Source of the DNA: Mycetohabitans endofungorum
GTDB lineage: Bacteria > Pseudomonadota > Gammaproteobacteria > Burkholderiales > Burkholderiaceae
Assembly (NCBI RefSeq): GCF_037477895.1
Contig: NZ_CP132745.1
Coordinates: 186,001 to 250,000, forward strand
DNA length: 64,000 nt
Direction: 5' to 3'
The notes beneath the pieces are model-generated. The model was not told the origin of the DNA. It made no database searches and was given only the letters and a program-made list of their open reading frames with translations. The translations under genes and the position numbers were made by a program. Below are positions 9,460 through 18,875 of the stretch, in pieces (position 1 is the stretch's first letter; every line of letters begins with the position of its first letter).

Positions 9460-10706
9460 TGGTGGCGCCCGGGCGGCAGAAAGCGGTAGCGATCGCGCGG
9501 GGCCCAACGCGGGCGATGCCGGCCAGGGTCGGCGGCGTGGATCGCACAAGTTCGCGGCGATGGTCCGGGCCGGTCTCGGCCGAATATGCCCACCTGCAGC
9601 CGTTGCTGTGCATCGCGTCTGAGCATGCCACCGATGTCGATCGCGACGCGCGCTTTCCAACCGAGGCGCTGGGCGCGTTGCGCGAAGCAGGCCTAATGTC
9701 ATCGCTGGTGCCGGCGCCGCTGGGTGGAGCCGGAGCATCGCTCAAGACCGTTGCAGGTATCTGCGAGGTGTTGGCGCGCGCCTGTGCATCCAGCGCGATG
9801 ATGTTCGCGATGCACCAGGCGAGCGTCGCGTGGCTTGTGCTGCATCACGAAGCGCATGATGCCAGTCGCGCATTGCTGCAGCGACTGTGCGTCGAGCAAA
9901 TGCTGTTCGGCATTGCCGGCATGGCCGACCCGGCCCCAGTCGCGGGCGCCGCCGGTGGGCCCGGGCCCGTGTTGCTGCAACACCATGCGGAGCAATTCAC
10001 ACTGCTGATCGACGGCACGACGATCCCATATGGTGCTTACGCAGACGGCTTGTTGCTGCCGGCGGGCGAAGACGGATTCGTCGCCGCGCCCAAGGAGCAG
10101 TACAAGCTGGAGCGGCGCGAAAGCTGGGATGCGCTTGGCATGCGAGGATTGTGCAGCGACGAATTCCGCGTGGTCGTCACGGGCGAGCCGGGGCAGATCC
10201 TGCCTACAGTGCGGGACGGTGCAGGCAACCTTCATGCGATTGTTCAATTGCTGCACAGCGCCGTATGGGTCGGCATCGCTGCCAGTGCATTGGAACGAGC
10301 GCAGGCTTACTTGAGGGGGCAAGGCGAGGCGCCGCACGCGTTGCTGCCCGGCGCCGCACGCCTTGCCGAAGCCAATGCGCTGTTGCAGATGATGCGCGCG
10401 CATCTGGGCAGCGCACTGGAGCAGGCCAGCAGCGGTCCGGGCGGCTTGCCGCCGCGGGGTCCCGCCTTCGTCGACGAAATGCAGGTGTTGAGAACCGGGG
10501 TATCGAGAAGCGCACTGGCGCTGGTCAACCACGCGATGATGGTCTGCGGGATGGACGGTTATCGCAACGATACCGATGTCAGTGTCGCGCGGCATCTGCG
10601 CGATTTGTACGCTGCGCCGCTCGGGTTGGGGTCTGCCCGCAACGCAGCAATTGCTCTCGCCTCCGCCTCCGACGCCACGCCGTCGAGCGATATCCTCCCC
10701 GATTAA
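9456..10706 (+). CDS. Acyl-CoA dehydrogenase-like flavoprotein
   Basis: The 416-residue product has the layout of acyl-CoA dehydrogenases: an N-terminal helical domain (FPTEALGALREAGLMSSLVP and the Gly-rich loop LGGAGASL), a middle beta domain with WDALGMRGL, and a C-terminal helical domain with the MVCGMDGY region. The start overlaps the carrier-protein stop (ATGA, 9456-9459), so translation of the two is coupled. I cannot identify the usual catalytic glutamate near the C-terminus. The sequence is closer in style to DszC-type members that do not follow the classical pattern. A plausible role is oxidation of a substrate held on the adjacent carrier protein. The link to the exopolysaccharide cluster is by position only. 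Confidence 0.82.
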   Translation: MMVAPGRQKAVAIARGPTRAMPARVGGVDRTSSRRWSGPVSAEYAHLQPLLCIASEHATDVDRDARFPTEALGALREAGLMSSLVPAPLGGAGASLKTVAGICEVLARACASSAMMFAMHQASVAWLVLHHEAHDASRALLQRLCVEQMLFGIAGMADPAPVAGAAGGPGPVLLQHHAEQFTLLIDGTTIPYGAYADGLLLPAGEDGFVAAPKEQYKLERRESWDALGMRGLCSDEFRVVVTGEPGQILPTVRDGAGNLHAIVQLLHSAVWVGIAASALERAQAYLRGQGEAPHALLPGAARLAEANALLQMMRAHLGSALEQASSGPGGLPPRGPAFVDEMQVLRTGVSRSALALVNHAMMVCGMDGYRNDTDVSVARHLRDLYAAPLGLGSARNAAIALASASDATPSSDILPD

Positions 10707-11450
10707 TCCCCGCTGTATTGCGCGGCGTACCGCCGCGCTCACGGTTCGCGCGTTTCAAACTGTAAATTCGATGTCGATGATGTTACATCGACGCCATGGA
10801 TCCTGGTCAAAAGGGTAACGTCTGCGCCATGACCGGTAACTATTACGCGAATCTAAGGTTTGTCATTTCGGCGTTTGGTTAAATTAATAAAAAATTATGA
10901 ATAATCAAAAGATTGCGGATGAAGTGTGGGGTGGCGAACATAGGCTGACGCCGGCTTGGCAATTCAAATTTGAAACAGTTTTGTGTGCTCTATAGCACCG
11001 CATCTCGAGCGTCGATCCGGTGCCTCGACGGGGTGTTTGGTTATGCCAAATGAGTCTTAACCCGCGTGCAGAAAAGGAATAAGCGGTAAAGCGCACATTC
11101 CGAGGCGGGTCACGCCGATGGCGTAATGCAACATCGAGTGTGTCCCGCGACCCCTAGTCTGTTCACCAATGCGACGCTTTTGGGCGGTGCAGCGGTGTCG
11201 CGGCTACGTGCGTCACGCGTAGACCGTTATTAATCAAGGACTTCTGACCTAGTGGCACACAACTCGCTGAATTAAGGCCATGTCCTCTCAAGAGGGCGAC
11301 ATGGCAACGTGACAGAAAACGTTCAACAGGTCGCGGATCCGAGGTCAAGGTAAAGATTGCAGCGGTTGCAATTGTCCTTGGATCGTGATCAGCGAGATTC
11401 GACGCACACCCCGCTGCGTTTGCGCAGCATAGCCAAACCGGAACACCAAT
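10707..11450. other. Intergenic region upstream of the Crp-family gene and exopolysaccharide genes
   Basis: About 740 bases without a convincing gene. An AT-rich block around 10875-10915 stands out from the GC-rich surroundings and could hold a promoter. A strong inverted repeat lies at 11277-11305 and is listed separately. The region probably controls the downstream Crp-family and polysaccharide genes. Confidence 0.45.
11277..11305 (+). promoter_or_regulatory. Strong inverted repeat upstream of the Crp-family gene
   Basis: GCCATGTC at 11277-11284 pairs perfectly with GACATGGC at 11298-11305. Between them CTC and GAG can extend the stem around a small loop. It lies about 145 bases before the ATG at 11451. 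There is no T-run after it, so an RNA regulatory hairpin or a protein-binding palindrome fits better than a terminator. Its function is unknown. Confidence 0.45.
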
Positions 11451-12260
11451 ATGCTCTACCTCAGAGACGATCTGCATGCGAACCACTTGCTTGGCGCCTT
11501 GACCGAGGAGGACTGGCGATCACTCGAGCCGCACCTCGAGCTGGTTCGCGTCAAGAGCTCGCAGCTGCTTTGCGATGCTGACGAACCGATCCGGCACATG
11601 TATTTCCCGACGACTGCGGTGATGTCGATGTTGTACCTGATGGAGGACGGCGCGACGGTCGAGGTTGCGGCGATCGGTAACGAGGGCGTGGTCGGGGTGC
11701 CAGTGCTCACCGGCGGCGGTACGATGCCCAGCCGCGTCGAAGTGCGCAGCAGCGGTTTTGCATACCGCGTGTCCGCCAGCGTGTTCCGAAAGGAGTTTGA
11801 AAAGTCGATGGGTATTCATCGGCTGATGCTGTTGTACATCCAGGCGCTGATGACGCAAATCGCTCAAAGTGCGCTATGCAACAGACACCATTCGGTCAAT
11901 GAGCAACTCTGTCGCTGGCTTCTGCTGGCGCATGACCGCTTGTCCACGGACGAGCTGACGGTCACCCAGCAGATGATTGCGAACATGCTGGGGGTGCGTC
12001 GCGAGGGGGTGACCGAGGCGGCCGGCAAACTGCAGGAAGCAGGTTTGATAAGACAACGCCGCGGGCATATCACTGTACTTGACCGGCATGGCCTCGAGGC
12101 GCGTGCATGTGAGTGCTACGGCATGATTCGCCGAGAATTTGATCGGCTGTTGCCGCGTGCCGACGATGTCGTGGCGCTGGAGCGCTCACGCACGGTTGCG
12201 CCGGCCGACGAACGTGCGCTGCGCACGGTCGGCTACGTGCGTGTGCTGCAACCCGCCTAA
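11451..12260 (+). CDS. Crp/Fnr-family transcriptional regulator
   Basis: A 269-residue regulator with an N-terminal cyclic-nucleotide-binding fold (about residues 15-130, including GATVEVAAIGNEGVVGVP), a dimer helix and a C-terminal winged helix. In the winged helix, TVTQQMIANMLGVRREGVTE (about 178-197) is the DNA-binding helix-turn-helix. The Arg that contacts the cAMP phosphate in Crp is not obvious, so the ligand is unclear. The iron-sulphur cysteines of Fnr are absent. This group is common in Burkholderiales. It stands 23 bases before the priming transferase gene and may be co-transcribed with the polysaccharide genes or control them. Confidence 0.88.
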   Translation: MLYLRDDLHANHLLGALTEEDWRSLEPHLELVRVKSSQLLCDADEPIRHMYFPTTAVMSMLYLMEDGATVEVAAIGNEGVVGVPVLTGGGTMPSRVEVRSSGFAYRVSASVFRKEFEKSMGIHRLMLLYIQALMTQIAQSALCNRHHSVNEQLCRWLLLAHDRLSTDELTVTQQMIANMLGVRREGVTEAAGKLQEAGLIRQRRGHITVLDRHGLEARACECYGMIRREFDRLLPRADDVVALERSRTVAPADERALRTVGYVRVLQPA

Positions 12261-12283
12261 GCGCTCGCGCGGAGAAATTCACG

Positions 12284-13660
12284 ATGCTAGGAATCGTTGC
12301 AAGGCTATCGGATGTCTTGCTGGTTGCGGCTGGCGCATGGCTGGCGCATGCGTTGCGTTACAACGGCTCATTCGACTTAACTGACGCGGAGCGCTCGCTG
12401 GTGGCGCTGTCGTGTGCATTGACGCTGCTGGTCTTCCCGCCACTGGGTAACTACCGCTCGTGGCGGGGGCAGACACTGTACCGATTGTTATCGCGCGTCA
12501 CGCTTGCCTGGTTCGCGGTGGTCGTGCTCGGCTTGTGCTTCATCTTCACGCTGCATCGCAGTAACGACATCTCGCGCCTGTGGCTGGGCACGGCGGTGTT
12601 GACCTGCGGCGCGTTGCTGCTCGCGGGCAAGTTGTTTATCCATGCGGTATTGCGCAAGGTCCGGCAAAGCGGAAAGAACCAACGTTCGGTGATCATCGTC
12701 GGCACCGAAAGCTATAGTCGGGCCGTTCTCGACCAGATGCACGCGGCGTCGGAAGCGGGTTTTCGGCCGGTGTATGTGTTTGACGATAGCGGCACGGTGC
12801 CTTCGGCGTGCATTGGCGGCGTACCGGTACTGACGGACTTCGCACAACTTGCCAACATCGTGCGTGCCGGTGGCATCGATGAAATGTGGCTTGCGTTGCC
12901 ATTGTCGCATGAGCGCGCGATCCAGCACATCGTGCGTGAGTTTCGCCACGATTTCGTCAACCTAAGGTTTCTGCCGGACGTGCGGAGCATGACGCTATTC
13001 AGTCAGTCGGTTACCGAGGTGTTGGGCATGCCGGCGATCAACCTGGCGGCCAGTCCGGTCTCCGATCCGCAACTGTGGCCCAAGTTGGTGTTCGACCGGT
13101 TGTTTGCCTTGGCTGTGCTGGTGCCTTTGTTGCCGCTGTTCATTGTGCTAGGCATCGCGGTGAAGCTCTCGTCTCCCGGGCCGGTACTGTTCAAGCAAAA
13201 GCGCAAGGGCATCGATGGGCAGGAGTTCGAAATCTTTAAATTCCGCACGATGCGTGTGCACCAGGAGCAGCATGGTGTGGTGCGCCAGGCCTCGCGTCAT
13301 GACTCGCGCATCACCAAAGTCGGCGCGTTTCTGCGCCGCACGTCGCTGGACGAGCTGCCGCAATTTCTGAACGTGCTGCTGGGCCAAATGTCGGTGGTTG
13401 GCCCGCGGCCGCATGCCATCGAGCACGACAACCTGTACAAGGACTTGATCGACGGCTACATGTATCGCTACCGTATCCGCCCGGGGATCACCGGATGGGC
13501 CCAAGTCAATGGTTACCGCGGTGAAACGCGTAAAGTGGAAAAGATGGAAGCGAGAGTCAAGTTTGATTTGTTCTACATACAAAACTGGACATTCTGGTTC
13601 GACATTAAGATTATCTTGATCACGCTGGTGAAGGGTTTTGTCGGCCGTAACGCATTTTGA
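12284..13660 (+). CDS. Undecaprenyl-phosphate glycosyl-1-phosphate transferase (priming enzyme of exopolysaccharide synthesis)
   Basis: This 458-residue enzyme belongs to the polyisoprenyl-phosphate hexose-1-phosphate transferases (WcaJ/BceB type). It loads the first sugar phosphate onto undecaprenyl phosphate at the inner membrane. The N-terminal part has several membrane helices (about residues 1-125), followed by a Rossmann-like region (about 145-240) and a further helix near 265-290. The catalytic C-terminal part has the family motifs [26 protein letters not shown] and [17 protein letters not shown]. The length is normal. It is followed by export and kinase genes, as expected for a Wzx/Wzy-type cluster, although no polymerase or flippase is seen in this window. 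Confidence 0.93.
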   Translation: MLGIVARLSDVLLVAAGAWLAHALRYNGSFDLTDAERSLVALSCALTLLVFPPLGNYRSWRGQTLYRLLSRVTLAWFAVVVLGLCFIFTLHRSNDISRLWLGTAVLTCGALLLAGKLFIHAVLRKVRQSGKNQRSVIIVGTESYSRAVLDQMHAASEAGFRPVYVFDDSGTVPSACIGGVPVLTDFAQLANIVRAGGIDEMWLALPLSHERAIQHIVREFRHDFVNLRFLPDVRSMTLFSQSVTEVLGMPAINLAASPVSDPQLWPKLVFDRLFALAVLVPLLPLFIVLGIAVKLSSPGPVLFKQKRKGIDGQEFEIFKFRTMRVHQEQHGVVRQASRHDSRITKVGAFLRRTSLDELPQFLNVLLGQMSVVGPRPHAIEHDNLYKDLIDGYMYRYRIRPGITGWAQVNGYRGETRKVEKMEARVKFDLFYIQNWTFWFDIKIILITLVKGFVGRNAF

Positions 13661-13805
13661 GCCGTACCGTTCGATATGCCGCACGTCGGTCCGGTGGCCC
13701 GACGCATTGCTGCTGGATGAAGTGGAAAGAAATCTGCGCCCAAGGCCATACGCCGCGCGTGTCGCGCGCTTGCTCCGGCCAGCTGCGCAAAAAGGAGAAA
13801 CGAAG

Positions 13806-15086
13806 ATGTTGAAGCGCCCCATGGGGATGGCTGCCGTAATGACGGTGGCATTGTCCGGCTGTGTGTTGGCCCCGGGACCGGCATTGGACTCGAGCCGCAT
13901 GCACGACGATCTAAGCAAACCAACTGATACGACGACCTACGACGTGAACCTGATCACGCCGGAACTCGTCTTCAAGCTGAAGGAGTCGGACGCGGCCGAT
14001 GCGCGCGCGCGCGAGGCGAGCCTGCACGCGATGCCGGCCGATGAGGTGAGCGATTACCGGGTCGGGGTGAACGACGTGCTGGGCATTACTGTATGGGGGC
14101 ATCCGGAGCTGACGCAAGGCGGCAATGCGGCGACGGCGCCGCTGCCGGACACGGGCACGCTGCAAGGCATGGGCAGCTTGGGGGCCGGCCAGCAGCAGCC
14201 GCAAAGCGCATTCAGTACCAATGGTCCGGGCGAGCTTGACGCACAGGGCCAGCGGGTCGCCGCCGATGGCACGATCTTCTTTCCGTCGCTGGGCCGCGTG
14301 CGGGTCCTGGGGCAGAGCACGGTGCAGATCTCGCGGCTGTTGTATGAGCGCTTGAAGGGCCGTCTGAAGGACCCGCAGATTGACGTGCGCGTGATCCAGT
14401 ATCGCAGCCAGCAGGTACAGGTGACCGGCGGTGTGAAAAATCCGGGGCAGTTATCGCTGACCGGTTCGCCGATGCGGGTGATCGATGCGATCAACCGTGC
14501 CGGCGGCGGCAATCCGGACGCCGATTTGCAGCGGGTGCTGGTGTCGCGTGGCGGCAAGGTGATCACGATCGATGCGACGCGAATCCTGAACCGGGGCGAC
14601 ATGCGGCAGAACATCGTGTTACAGAACGGCGACATCGTGAACGTGCCGGACCGGACGCAGAACCGCGTGTTTGTGATGGGTGAGGTACCCAAGCCGCAGA
14701 CGGTGTTCATGAACCAAGGCCAGTTGACGTTGGCTGACGCGCTGACCGCAGCCGGTAGTATTGATCCGGCCGGGGCGAACCCACGGCAAATCATCGTGAT
14801 CCGCCATCCCAATCCGCCGCTCACGCAAATTTCCAATGGGCAGGATGGCCTGGAGGAGGGCTTCAAGAAAGCCAGCTACGCGCCGGCCGACAACAAGCCG
14901 GAGATCTTCCGACTGGACATGACACAGGTCGACGCCATGATGCTGGCCACCGAGTTCGACATGAAGCCGCTGGACGTAGTCTACGTTGGCACCGCACCGG
15001 CTGCCCGCTTCAATCGCCTGCTTGCGCAAATCCTGCCTTCGGCCGAATCGTTCTATCTGGTCTGGTCGGTGGCGCATAACCGCTAA
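13806..15086 (+). CDS. Polysaccharide export outer-membrane lipoprotein, Wza type
   Basis: The start at 13806 is chosen because AAGGAG lies just before it and a lipoprotein signal follows at once (MTVALSGC, lipobox Cys about residue 19). The mature protein has the polysaccharide export domain (YRVGVNDVLGITVWGHPEL about residue 85, and IFFPSLGRVRVLG about 160) and two SLBB-type segments (VQVTGGVKNPGQL about 205 and VFVMGEVPKPQTVF about 290). These proteins form the outer-membrane channel through which the polymer leaves and work with the Wzc-type kinase encoded next. An insertion rich in Gly and Gln sits between the first two segments. Confidence 0.93.
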   Translation: MLKRPMGMAAVMTVALSGCVLAPGPALDSSRMHDDLSKPTDTTTYDVNLITPELVFKLKESDAADARAREASLHAMPADEVSDYRVGVNDVLGITVWGHPELTQGGNAATAPLPDTGTLQGMGSLGAGQQQPQSAFSTNGPGELDAQGQRVAADGTIFFPSLGRVRVLGQSTVQISRLLYERLKGRLKDPQIDVRVIQYRSQQVQVTGGVKNPGQLSLTGSPMRVIDAINRAGGGNPDADLQRVLVSRGGKVITIDATRILNRGDMRQNIVLQNGDIVNVPDRTQNRVFVMGEVPKPQTVFMNQGQLTLADALTAAGSIDPAGANPRQIIVIRHPNPPLTQISNGQDGLEEGFKKASYAPADNKPEIFRLDMTQVDAMMLATEFDMKPLDVVYVGTAPAARFNRLLAQILPSAESFYLVWSVAHNR

Positions 15087-15156
15087 CTCTCTATCGACGC
15101 AGACATCCTGGACATGATTCAAATTGATGGCAACGAGCGATAACTGAGGATTTCAC

Positions 15157-17493
15157 ATGGAAGCGCGACACATCGACATGGGCTATTTGCCGCCGTCGGG
15201 CGCAAGCGAGGGGCTCGTACCACGAGACCTGGTTCGCGTGATCACTGACAACCTGTGGGCCGTGGTCGGCATCGCGGCGGTGATCACGGCGCTGGCGAGC
15301 GCGTACGCGTTCTTCGCCACGCCACTGTATTCAGCAGACACCTTGGTGCAGGTCGAAGTGCCCAAGCAAAACGAACTGGCAGACCTGGTTACCAAACAGC
15401 CAAGCCAGAACAACAGTTCGCCGAACGGACCACCGACGGAGACCGAGATGGCGATCGTCACCAGCCGCGCGGTCCTCGCCCCGGTGATCGCTCAGTACAG
15501 GCTGGATGTGCTCGTGACGCCGCATCGGTTTCCGGTGTTGGGCAAGATTGCCGAGGCGCTGGCCATGCGCGGCGAGCCATCGCGGGCGTGGTTTGGCTTG
15601 TCTAAGTACGCATGGGGCGGCGAGCTGGTGGATATTGCCCAACTGAACGTACCGCGCGAGTTGCAGGACAAGAAGCTTGAACTCAAGGTGTCCAGCGGTC
15701 GGCGTTATCAGTTGCTGGACGAACAAGGCAATCTGCTGGTGAACGGTATCGAGGGGCAACTGGCGCAAGCCGGCCCGGTATCGATGCTGGTCGAACGGCT
15801 GGCGGCGCGCGACGGCGAGACGTTTACCGTCGAGCGTCTGAACGAGGTAACGGCGGTACGGCGCTTCATTAATCAGCTCAAGGTCGTGCAGGTCGGCAAG
15901 GAAACCGGCATCGTGCAGATCAGCTACGAGAACAGTGATCCGGCGCTGGCTACGGCGGTGGCCAATGCGGTGACGCAGAACTACATTGGCTCGCGCGTCA
16001 CGCAGACACAGGAAGAGGCGAGCAAGATGCTCGCGTTCATCAACAACGAGCTGCCGCGGCTGCGCGACGACCTAAAGCAGGCTGAGGCGCAGCTGCAGTC
16101 GCATCGGGTCGCGTCCGGCTCGATGCAGGCGACGACCGAGAGCCAAAGCTACCTGCAAGGTAGCATCGAATTTGACCGTCAGATTGCCGCACTGAATCTG
16201 CAGCGTACTCAATTGCTGGATCGGTTCACGGCGCAAAGTCCTGAAGTCAAGACGGTCGATGCGCAGCTAGCGCAGTTACGTGCGGCCAAGGGCAAGTTCG
16301 AGTCGCGTTTTGATTCGATGCCGAGCGCCGACCGGCAATCTGCCGATCTGGCGCGCGATGCGAAGGTGGCCGAGGAAATCTACGTGGCGATGGTCAATAA
16401 GGCGCACGAGCTGTCCGTGTCGCGCGCCGGCACGGTAGGCAACGTGCATGTGATCGACACCGCGGTGCAACCTTCCACCCCAGTCAAGCCGCGACGCGCG
16501 TTGATCATTTCAGCCGCAATTGTGCTCGGCCTGATGCTCGGCGTGCTGTATGTGATATCGCGCCGCTATTTGTCGCAATCGGTCAGCGAGCCCGAACAAA
16601 TCGAAGGCAAACTGCGCCTGCCGGTGTTCGGTGCGGTATTGTTCAGCGACGAGCAGGTGCGGCTGGCGCGCACGCCGCCGCTGCCTGTGCTGGCCGGGGC
16701 ACGCGAGCCGTCGCTACACGGCGACGCGCGCAGCGCGACGGCGCTAGTGGCGTCGCCCGATGCGGCGGCGGGTGGGTATCAGCCGCGTCCGCACGCCGGC
16801 GGGCTGCTGGCGGCCGCGCGTCCACGCGATGTCGCGACCGAGGCGCTGCGTGGCATCCGCACGATGCTCAACTCGAAACTGCTCAGTGCCACGAACCGGA
16901 TCGTGATGGTGACCGGCGCAACGCCAGGCACCGGCAAGAGCTTTATCTCCGCCAATCTCGCTTTGCTGTATGCGCAAGCGGGCAAGCGCGTCTTGCTGGT
17001 CGATGCAGATCTGCGCCGCGGCCGGCTGGGTATACATTTCGGTTTGCCAACAGATACGGTGGGGTTGGCCGAGCTGCTCGGCGACGGATTGTCGCCGGAA
17101 CAGGCGATCCATCCGACCAGTGTGGCCAACCTGTCATTGCTGCCGGCCGGCGCACGTCCCGGCAACCCGTCAGAGCTGTTGGCGATGGAGCGCATGACGG
17201 AGCAACTCGCGCAGTTCAATGAACGGTATGACTTGGTGTTGGTCGACACGCCGCCGGTGCTGGCGGTTGCCGATGCGTCGATTGTCGCCGGCTACGCAGG
17301 CGCGACGGTGCTGGTGATGCGGGAGAACGCGCAGACTGAACTGGAAGTGCAGGAAACGCTTAAGCGTTTGGGTCGGGCCGGTGCCCAGGTGGCCGGCGCG
17401 ATTTTCAACGGAATGTCGGCGCGCCGCAGCGACCGCCGCAGCTACGAGTACATCTACGCTTATACGCGGGAAGGCGATGCGTCGGCAGCCTGA
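15157..17493 (+). CDS. Wzc/BceF-type polysaccharide co-polymerase and tyrosine autokinase
   Basis: The 778-residue protein has an N-terminal Wzz domain with a first membrane helix (about residues 31-52), a long periplasmic coiled-coil region (about 280-400) and a second helix after PSTPVKPRR (about 450-468). The cytoplasmic BY-kinase domain has Walker A GATPGTGKS (about 587), Walker A' LLVDADLRRG (about 617) and Walker B LVLVDTPPVL (about 697). The C-terminus has the expected tyrosine cluster (RSYEYIYAYTREG). Such proteins control chain length and export by cycles of autophosphorylation. A low-molecular-weight phosphatase partner is not found nearby. The next gene overlaps its 3' end by 17 bases. 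Confidence 0.95.
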   Translation: MEARHIDMGYLPPSGASEGLVPRDLVRVITDNLWAVVGIAAVITALASAYAFFATPLYSADTLVQVEVPKQNELADLVTKQPSQNNSSPNGPPTETEMAIVTSRAVLAPVIAQYRLDVLVTPHRFPVLGKIAEALAMRGEPSRAWFGLSKYAWGGELVDIAQLNVPRELQDKKLELKVSSGRRYQLLDEQGNLLVNGIEGQLAQAGPVSMLVERLAARDGETFTVERLNEVTAVRRFINQLKVVQVGKETGIVQISYENSDPALATAVANAVTQNYIGSRVTQTQEEASKMLAFINNELPRLRDDLKQAEAQLQSHRVASGSMQATTESQSYLQGSIEFDRQIAALNLQRTQLLDRFTAQSPEVKTVDAQLAQLRAAKGKFESRFDSMPSADRQSADLARDAKVAEEIYVAMVNKAHELSVSRAGTVGNVHVIDTAVQPSTPVKPRRALIISAAIVLGLMLGVLYVISRRYLSQSVSEPEQIEGKLRLPVFGAVLFSDEQVRLARTPPLPVLAGAREPSLHGDARSATALVASPDAAAGGYQPRPHAGGLLAAARPRDVATEALRGIRTMLNSKLLSATNRIVMVTGATPGTGKSFISANLALLYAQAGKRVLLVDADLRRGRLGIHFGLPTDTVGLAELLGDGLSPEQAIHPTSVANLSLLPAGARPGNPSELLAMERMTEQLAQFNERYDLVLVDTPPVLAVADASIVAGYAGATVLVMRENAQTELEVQETLKRLGRAGAQVAGAIFNGMSARRSDRRSYEYIYAYTREGDASAA

Positions 17494-18694
17494 GCGCGAG
17501 TGTTCGCATGGCGGTACCGCGCCGCTGGCGGCCGTCTCGCCGCCGCGCGTGCAGCCCGCCGCTGGCGGCGGCACGCTGGCCAGTGAACGCAGCCACGCGG
17601 CGCCGTTACCGGCGTCCATCGCGATCAATGGCAAGTTTACGTCGCAGCGGCTCACCGGCGTACAGCGCGTGGCGCGCGAACTGACCGCGGCGTTATCGCA
17701 GCAGTGCGGCACACCCGCTGCGTCGCCGCTGCTGCTAGTGCCCCGCGATCACATAGACAGCGAACTGCCGGCCGCCACACCGCGGCACGTGGTGCCGTAT
17801 CTGCGCGGCATCCTCTGGGAACAGCTCGCGCTGCCGTTCGCTGCTGGCTCTCGCACGCTGCTCAGCCTGTGCAACATCGGCCCGCTGTTCAAGCGCCGCC
17901 AGGTCCTGATGATCCACGACGCCGCCGTATTTGACTTGCCACAAGGCTACTCGACCAAGTTCCGCCTGTGGTATCGCTTCGCGTTCACGCTGCTCAAGCG
18001 TAACGTGCAGCATATCCTCACGGTCTCGTCGTTCTCAAAGGAGCGCATCGCTGCGCGGCTCGGCGTGCCGCCCGAGCGCATTTCCGTGATTCCGCCTGGT
18101 GTCGACCACTTTGACCGACTCGAGAGCGACTATGCCGTGCTGCAGCGGTTGAACCTGTCGTTTGACCGTTTCGTGCTGATCGTCGGCTCGCTGGCGCCGG
18201 GCAAGAATCTCGCACGCACGCTGGAGGCGATTGCGTTGCTCGAGCGCAAACATCCGGAGCTTACGTTCGTGATCGTCGGCGGGCAGAACGTGAAGGTGTT
18301 CGGTTCATCGTTACCGCGCGTTGCCAGCGTTGCCAAGCACATCGTCTGGGCTGGCTACGTCAGCGATGGCGAGCTAAAGGCATTGTACGAGAATGCGGCA
18401 TGCTTCGTATTTCCGTCGTTGTACGAAGGGTTCGGCCTGCCGCCGCTCGAGGCGATGTACTGTGGCTGTCCGGTGATCGTCTCGCGCGAGGCGTCGCTGC
18501 CCGAAGTGTGTGGTGACGCGGCGCTTTACTGCGACGCGCATGATGCGGCTGACATTGCAGCGAAGCTCGTCGAGCTGATGGGCGACGTTGAGCAGCGCCG
18601 CGCGATGCGCGAGAAGGGCCGCGCTCATGCGCAACAGTATCGTTGGGATACGTCAGCGAGCCGCTTGCTGCGAGTGCTGCGCCAGTTCGGATGA
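17477..18694 (+). CDS. Glycosyltransferase family 4 (GT-B fold)
   Basis: The start at 17477 overlaps the Wzc-type gene and is preceded by GGGAAGG. The protein has about 405 residues. After about 45 low-complexity residues, the acceptor-side domain begins with [16 protein letters not shown]. The donor-side domain has [28 protein letters not shown] and the hallmark [15 protein letters not shown] (about residue 315), with the EX7E-type glutamates of retaining GT4 enzymes. It probably adds one sugar of the exopolysaccharide repeat unit in the cytoplasm. Donor and acceptor cannot be read from the sequence. Confidence 0.92.
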   Translation: MRRQPERECSHGGTAPLAAVSPPRVQPAAGGGTLASERSHAAPLPASIAINGKFTSQRLTGVQRVARELTAALSQQCGTPAASPLLLVPRDHIDSELPAATPRHVVPYLRGILWEQLALPFAAGSRTLLSLCNIGPLFKRRQVLMIHDAAVFDLPQGYSTKFRLWYRFAFTLLKRNVQHILTVSSFSKERIAARLGVPPERISVIPPGVDHFDRLESDYAVLQRLNLSFDRFVLIVGSLAPGKNLARTLEAIALLERKHPELTFVIVGGQNVKVFGSSLPRVASVAKHIVWAGYVSDGELKALYENAACFVFPSLYEGFGLPPLEAMYCGCPVIVSREASLPEVCGDAALYCDAHDAADIAAKLVELMGDVEQRRAMREKGRAHAQQYRWDTSASRLLRVLRQFG

Positions 18695-18875
18695 TGGCAG
18701 CGCCGCGGCGCACGACAGCCTGGCGGCGAACCACCGCCCGTGCGTGCTCGTGCGACGCTCGCTCGGCATCGCCGCCGCTGTCGCAGTTCAACGCGTAGGT
18801 GGCAGGCATGGACGGCGCGTTGCCGAATTCAGGCCGCCGCGGTGCTTCACGCCGGCACCATAGGCGCGTGTTACG

